Source: Nocardia flavorosea
GTDB lineage: Bacteria; Actinomycetota; Actinomycetes; Mycobacteriales; Mycobacteriaceae
DNA: 64,000 nt
Reading direction: 5' to 3'
NCBI RefSeq assembly: GCF_015477805.1
Contig: NZ_JADLQL010000003.1
Coordinates: 558,001 to 622,000 of the forward strand
Below, piece by piece: positions 59,744 through 64,000 of this stretch (positions are counted from its first letter, which is position 1; every line of letters starts with the position of its first letter). Made by a program: the position numbers and the translations under genes. Under the pieces are notes generated by a model. That model ran no database searches. It was given only the letters and a program-made list of their open reading frames with translations, and was not told the origin of the DNA.

Positions 59744-60553
59744 TCAGGCGACCGTATCCGTGTAGATGCGCAGAGTTTCCAGGCGGGGCGCGGCCGGGTG
59801 GAAATCGAGGATCAACAGCACCGGCCCGTCCGGGGTTTCACCGCTGACGGTCACCGATCGGCCCGCCGCGAGAGTTTTCCCGCAGCGCAGGCCGCGGGCC
59901 CGCGCCACCAGTTCCGCGGGTGGAATCGACTCCCCGGACCACAACCGCACGGTTTCGCGGCCGCCCGCCAGTTCGGTGACGGTGGCCGTATCTCCCGTTG
60001 CCGCGGCCGCGCACAGCCGGTGGGTGATCTCCTTACCGGTCCGCCCGATGCCGGTCACGGCCCGGGCCATCCCCAGCAGGCCGGATGCACCCTGATTGCG
60101 CAGCAACAGCCCGCCGAGCCGGGTGCCCGCGCGCAGGCCCGCGATACCGGTGCTCATGAGCTGCCCGATCATCGGTAGCAGTTCCCAGTAGGCCGCGAGG
60201 TGTGAGATACGCAGATCGCCGTCTTCCTCGGTGATCTCGTAGCGCAGATGCATCGGCACCCGCACTCGGGCGCCGGTCGACATGGTGATGGTGATGGTGA
60301 GATCGCGGACGACGGTCGCGGGGCCGGCGAAATCGTAGGCGACGTCGAAAACGATGTCGTTGGGGGCGATGAAGGTGTCGTAGAAGCGGGCGATCGCGTC
60401 GTACCCCCGATGCGGAGCGGAACCGACGGGATCGTTGACCACCGCGTCGCGGGTGAACAGGCCCACCCAGGCGGCTCGATCGTGGACGGCCACCGCGCGT
60501 GGCGAGGCCAGGACGGCGTCTCGCAGTTCGGTGGCGGTCGGGTCCAGCGGCAC
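59744..60553 (-). CDS. NTF2/SnoaL-like protein (ketosteroid-isomerase-like), KstR-type regulation
   Basis: A 269-residue cytosolic protein. Residues 1-130 form an NTF2-like fold (AVHDRAAWVGLFTRDAVVND, then GYDAIARFYDTF, HLRYEITEEDGDLRISHLAAYW). The C-terminal half is a second related domain with VTELAGGRETVRLW and LLILDFHP segments. NTF2-like proteins include ketosteroid isomerases and other small hydrophobic-substrate enzymes. The GTG is preceded by GGAGG. A KstR-type palindrome lies 36-49 bp upstream, which points to steroid metabolism. Confidence 0.78.
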   Translation of the reverse strand: MPLDPTATELRDAVLASPRAVAVHDRAAWVGLFTRDAVVNDPVGSAPHRGYDAIARFYDTFIAPNDIVFDVAYDFAGPATVVRDLTITITMSTGARVRVPMHLRYEITEEDGDLRISHLAAYWELLPMIGQLMSTGIAGLRAGTRLGGLLLRNQGASGLLGMARAVTGIGRTGKEITHRLCAAAATGDTATVTELAGGRETVRLWSGESIPPAELVARARGLRCGKTLAAGRSVTVSGETPDGPVLLILDFHPAAPRLETLRIYTDTVA

Positions 60554-60584
60554 GATGCCTCCTTACGGTCTCCGGATCGCGGTC

Positions 60585-60602
60585 ATAGTAGAACACGTTC
60601 TA
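60585..60602 (-). promoter_or_regulatory. KstR-like operator overlapping a -10 box
   Basis: TAGAACACGTTCTA (60589-60602) is a perfect palindrome that fits the KstR consensus TnnAACnnGTTnnA exactly. On the minus strand TACTAT (60590-60585), a good -10 box, overlaps its edge, so a bound repressor would exclude RNA polymerase. KstR represses sterol-degradation genes and is released by sterol-derived CoA esters. Confidence 0.75.
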
Positions 60603-60713
60603 TCGAGGTCGGAAGGTATTGCTATGCCTGCGTGTGAAGATGTCGGTGCGGTGCGGCATCATCTGTGCACGCAGCTATTCGACGAAACAGTGAGATTGCC
60701 CCCGGAGTGCCCC

Positions 60714-61475
60714 ATGCCGTCGCGAACACCATCGAGCGCGAAGCCGAAACCCCTGTCCGACAACGACCTCGAACAGATCTCCGCGGAGATCGAAGCGGGC
60801 CGCCCGCCGATGGTGTGGTTCACCGCCGCGGCGGTGGGAGTCACCGAAGGGCGCTCGGGCAAGGTCGTCTCGCTCGGCGACCCGGCCGACGGCGATTTTC
60901 TGCAGGTCCGCCCCACCGGGTCCAAGGATGTACTCTCCTTCGGGCCCACCGAGGTGACCCTCACCAAACCACAGCGTGATCGGCCGGCGCCCGCGGCGGC
61001 GTCGAAAGCCGCTCCCGAGACCCGACCCGCCCCCGAACCGAAGGAAGCGCCCGTGCCCACCGCTGCGTCCCAGACCACCGCCGAGAAACGGGCCCCCGGA
61101 TCCGCCCCCACCACCGCGAACAAGTCCACGGCCGAAGCGAAACCGGCTGCGGCACCGCGGACGCCGGCTCCGGCCAAGGCGGCCAAGGCGCCCGCCGCGC
61201 GTAAGGCGAAGACCGCGGAGGTCGTGGTCACTATCAACGGCACCGCCGACGGTGAATGGACCGTCGATGTGACCAGCGGCAAGAAACGCACCGCCCGCGC
61301 TCTACCGGTGGCCGGCCCGGCGGTGGCCCAGGCGGCGAAACTGCTGCACCCCGAAGTCGCCGAGGTGGTCGACAGCCTGCTCGACGCCGTGCGTGGCGCG
61401 CAGGAAGCCAAAGTCCAGCAACTGCAAGCCGAATTGGAGCAGGCCCGCAAACTGCTCGAGGAACTGTCGGACTGA
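60714..61475 (+). CDS. Ala/Pro/Lys-rich protein of unknown function (possibly DUF6319)
   Basis: A 253-residue protein: an N-terminal module (about 10-85, DLEQISAEIEAGRPPMVWF and AVGVTEGRSGKVVSLGDPADG), a long low-complexity Ala/Pro/Lys linker (about 85-165) and a C-terminal helical part (AEVVDSLLDAVRGAQEAKVQQLQAELEQARKLLEE) likely to form a coiled coil. I am not certain of the family. GGAG precedes the ATG. The basic linker suggests DNA or acidic-partner binding, but this is inference. Confidence 0.65.
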   Translation: MPSRTPSSAKPKPLSDNDLEQISAEIEAGRPPMVWFTAAAVGVTEGRSGKVVSLGDPADGDFLQVRPTGSKDVLSFGPTEVTLTKPQRDRPAPAAASKAAPETRPAPEPKEAPVPTAASQTTAEKRAPGSAPTTANKSTAEAKPAAAPRTPAPAKAAKAPAARKAKTAEVVVTINGTADGEWTVDVTSGKKRTARALPVAGPAVAQAAKLLHPEVAEVVDSLLDAVRGAQEAKVQQLQAELEQARKLLEELSD

Positions 61476-61540
61476 ACCAGGAACCGGTTTCGGGCCGCGC
61501 ACGGCCGGGTTCCCCGGGGCGCGCGGGCGAATACGACTGA

Positions 61541-63058
61541 TCAGACCGCTGTCTCCCGCGGCCAGCTGTGCTGGATCGGCTCGGCGGGGGTGTGCCGCAT
61601 GGCATCGTGGAACATGTAGCCGAAACCCCGGCGTTTCGCCAGGTACATGGCCGCGTCGGCATCGCGGATGAGATCGTCGACGGTGGCGTCGATATTGCGC
61701 GGGCCGCCGCAGGCCAGGCCGATACTGGCGGTGAGCGGCACCTCGCCGATACTGAGCCGGAACGGTTTCATGAAGGTGCCCAGCAGGCGTTCGGCCATCG
61801 TGGTCGCCTCGTCGCGATCCAGCGGCGCCAGCACGACGAATTCGTCGCCGCCGTACCGGGCCACCACATCGTCGCGGCGCACGGCGGTCCGGATCCGGTG
61901 CGCGGCCTCGGCGATCAACTCGTCGCCGACCGTATGCCCGTAACTGTCGTTGATCGCCTTGAACTCGTCCAGATCGACGAACAGCAGACACAGCGGCCGC
62001 TCGGCCCAGTCGCGATGTTCGCGGTGCAGCACCCGCAGCAGCGCCGAACGGTTCAGCAGACCGGTGAGCGGATCGTGATCGGCCTGGTACTTCGCCTGCC
62101 GTTCACTGCGTGCGCTACGCCCGATGGCGCGTTCGCTGCGGATCAGCAATCCGATCAGCAGCAATGCCAGCACAACCGACACGATGACCTGATCGAGCGG
62201 GCTGAGGGGGGCCCGTGCCACCGGCACGAGCGAGGAAACCACCAGGGCCACCGCGATCACGCTGGCGCGCTGCCGGGAATGGTGCAGCCGGATCTGCCGC
62301 GGCGCACTCAATGCCGTCATCGTCGGGTGCAGCGCCGCCCCGCCCACCGACACATAGGTGCCCAGGAGCGGGAGCAGCAGCACATCCGGATCCACCGTCA
62401 GCGTGTCCGCCGCCGCCAGGCGGTAGCCGATATCGGTGAGCAAGGCCCCCGCTACGCCGAGATGCAGTAGCCGCAGCGATGTTTCCGACCGGCACGAGGT
62501 GGCCAGGGAATGCGCGAGCAGGGTGAGCAGCAACGCGTCGAAAACCGGAAAGACCACCGCGGTCAGCGTATTCACGACCGCTTCGCCGGAGTGCAGCACG
62601 GGGGCGATGAGGAAGATCCAGGATGCCAGCAGCGCGCCGAGTCCGATCAGTCCCGAATCCAGCAGCACATCGGGATGCGCGCGCGCCTGGCGTGGGCGCA
62701 GCCACAGCAGCGCGGCCAACACGATTCCGGTGTATCCGGTGAGGGTGCATATCTCGTCGAGAGGGGTGGACGCGGCCGGGGTGAATTCACGGACGACGGT
62801 GCCGACGGCGAAGGGGACGGCCGCGCCCGCCAGCAGGTACCAGGGCAGCGCCGGCACCGGCCGGTGCCGGCGCACGCCGAAAACGATCGCCGCCACGGTA
62901 CCCAGTGCGACCGATACCGCCACCAGTAACGACAGCACGCGGGAATCGACAACCAGGTGAACCGCGACCGCGGCACCCACGATCGCCGAAACCACCGCCC
63001 AGCAACCTATCCCGTGAAAGCCGTACCGTCCTGCACGCTGTGGTTCGCTGATGATCAT
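61541..63058 (-). CDS. Membrane-bound diguanylate cyclase (GGDEF)
   Basis: A 505-residue protein with about eight to ten N-terminal membrane helices (about 20-325) and a C-terminal GGDEF domain. The active-site loop is intact (GGDEF, 403-407), preceded by RRDD (394-397), which fits the RxxD inhibitory site, and DPLTGLLNRSALL starts the domain. It should make cyclic-di-GMP from two GTP, probably regulated by a membrane signal. No EAL domain follows. Start set at the ATG following AAGGGGGG; an earlier ATG ten codons upstream lacks that site. Confidence 0.9.
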   Translation of the reverse strand: MIISEPQRAGRYGFHGIGCWAVVSAIVGAAVAVHLVVDSRVLSLLVAVSVALGTVAAIVFGVRRHRPVPALPWYLLAGAAVPFAVGTVVREFTPAASTPLDEICTLTGYTGIVLAALLWLRPRQARAHPDVLLDSGLIGLGALLASWIFLIAPVLHSGEAVVNTLTAVVFPVFDALLLTLLAHSLATSCRSETSLRLLHLGVAGALLTDIGYRLAAADTLTVDPDVLLLPLLGTYVSVGGAALHPTMTALSAPRQIRLHHSRQRASVIAVALVVSSLVPVARAPLSPLDQVIVSVVLALLLIGLLIRSERAIGRSARSERQAKYQADHDPLTGLLNRSALLRVLHREHRDWAERPLCLLFVDLDEFKAINDSYGHTVGDELIAEAAHRIRTAVRRDDVVARYGGDEFVVLAPLDRDEATTMAERLLGTFMKPFRLSIGEVPLTASIGLACGGPRNIDATVDDLIRDADAAMYLAKRRGFGYMFHDAMRHTPAEPIQHSWPRETAV

Positions 63059-63355
63059 CAGCCCCCCTTGTTGTCGCTCCATTCCCGGTGAAATCGAGCC
63101 GCGTCTCAGGTCGGAAATCCTTGTCTGTCGTGCTCTACCTGCCCAGCGAGCGGCGGCTGACGAAACCGAGTCTTCCTGTACGAGGGGATGTCCGAGCCGG
63201 GCGCTGCACGTCCGACACCAAAACTGGACTATTGGTCCGATGATGACATGCAGTGCCGAATTTGTCGCTGTCTTGGCGCAACAACGTCGTAACGGGTGTC
63301 TCGATCGCCGGTGGCGTACCGACCGGCCGCCCGGTGCAGCTCGTACGGTGGTCCG

Positions 63356-64000
63356 GTGACTGGAAGCGAGGAGAAAACCGATACGCGCCGCTCCTGGTCG
63401 GCGCCCGGCCGGGTCAACCTGATCGGTGAGCACACCGATTACAACGACGGGTTCGTCCTGCCGATCGCGATACCGCTGGCGGTCACCTGCCGCGGCGTCC
63501 GGCACACCGACGAGCTGGTACGGGTGCGGTCCCGGCAGCGCGCGGGCGAGCCAGTGCGCCTACCAGCCGCGGATCTGGCCGCCGAACGCGACCGGGTACC
63601 CCGCTGGGCGCGGTATCCGCTCGGGGTGCTCGCCGAGTTCGGGCGGCGCGGACATCGGGTCGCGGGATTGGATCTCGAATTCGACGGCGAAGTACCGGCC
63701 GGTGCGGGATTGTCGTCTTCCGCCGCACTGTGCTGTGCCACCGCGGTGGCCGTGCGTGATCTCTGTGCGCCGGGGACCGGCGACCGAGAACTGATCGATA
63801 TCGCCCGCGCCGCCGAGAACGACTATGTGGGCGCGCCCACCGGGATCCTCGATCACGCCGCCTCGATCCTGTGCACCGCCGGCCATGCGCTCTTCCTGGA
63901 TGTCCGGGCCTTCCAGAGCGCGGAAACCGGTGGCTTCGAGCAGCTTCCGTTCGACCTGGCGGCAACCGGCCTGCGTCTGCTGGTCATCGATACCGGTCAG
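63356..64000 (+). CDS. galK: Galactokinase, N-terminal part (runs off the window)
   Basis: The first 215 codons of a GHMP-family galactokinase, which phosphorylates galactose with ATP in the Leloir pathway. The galactokinase signature GRVNLIGEHTDYNDG lies near residue 20, and the GHMP ATP-binding loop VPAGAGLSSSAAL near residue 118. GTG at 63356 lies 6 nt after TACGGT, again suggesting a leaderless start. The C-terminus is beyond the right edge. Confidence 0.93.
   Translation, partial: MTGSEEKTDTRRSWSAPGRVNLIGEHTDYNDGFVLPIAIPLAVTCRGVRHTDELVRVRSRQRAGEPVRLPAADLAAERDRVPRWARYPLGVLAEFGRRGHRVAGLDLEFDGEVPAGAGLSSSAALCCATAVAVRDLCAPGTGDRELIDIARAAENDYVGAPTGILDHAASILCTAGHALFLDVRAFQSAETGGFEQLPFDLAATGLRLLVIDTGQ

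Noticed and set aside
1..64000. CRISPR arrays, insertion sequences or prophage genes
   Set aside because: No regularly spaced direct repeats of CRISPR type, no transposase, integrase or phage structural gene was seen in any region.

Overview
The window is high-GC actinobacterial DNA, most likely from a Nocardia or a close mycolic-acid relative. Gene content and neighbourhood match the Mycobacterium tuberculosis Rv3193c-Rv3211 block: an RhlE-type helicase, a ferritin-like protein, DUF3107, TetR, DUF3152, MoeZ, a TIGR02569 protein, an alkyltransferase-like protein, a LipV-like hydrolase, AdnA/AdnB, a potassium channel, NudC, a zincin, a cyclodehydratase-like protein, an ABC1 kinase, WhiB7, UvrD2, mycoredoxin, a PDZ/Lon-like protease and UPF0182. 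WhiB7 and mycoredoxin also point to actinobacteria. Start codons are often GTG, and many genes have a TAnnnT box 6-8 nt upstream of the start, which suggests leaderless transcripts.

Layout. 1-7.9 kb: housekeeping block (helicase fragment to the TIGR02569 gene). 8.0-28.8 kb: a nitrogen and molybdenum-cofactor region interrupting the block. It holds a divergent GntR/MFS pair, a nitrite-assimilation operon (narK, nirB, nirD, an NnaR-like HemD/winged-helix regulator, a sirohydrochlorin chelatase-like protein), a convergent secreted protease-like gene, the respiratory nitrate reductase narGHJI, a secreted protein, a MerR regulator and a MobA-MoeA fusion. Together these cover nitrate uptake, reduction to nitrite and ammonium, siroheme supply for NirB, and bis-MGD cofactor supply for NarG. 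28.8-54.5 kb: the conserved block resumes, with DNA repair (ATL, AdnAB, UvrD2), NAD turnover (NudC), redox (mycoredoxin), antibiotic-stress control (WhiB7) and protein quality control. 54.5-64 kb: a variable end with an Rpf-like muralytic protein behind a long leader, initiator tRNA, an F420-type oxidoreductase, a TetR/diiron-oxygenase pair, an NTF2-like gene under a KstR-type operator, an Ala/Pro-rich protein, a membrane diguanylate cyclase and the start of galK.

The most notable non-coding signals are a complete attenuation-type leader of whiB7 (promoter, 111-codon upstream ORF, intrinsic terminator), a 74-bp tandem repeat that duplicates the 3' end of nirB, a matching CTCAC...GTGAGAAA motif at almost the same distance upstream of narK and narG, a KstR-like palindrome, a pair of inverted DnaA-box sequences, CRP-like sites upstream of the rpf leader, and small coupled ORFs ahead of narI and the zincin gene. 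No CRISPR array, transposase, prophage gene or rRNA was seen.
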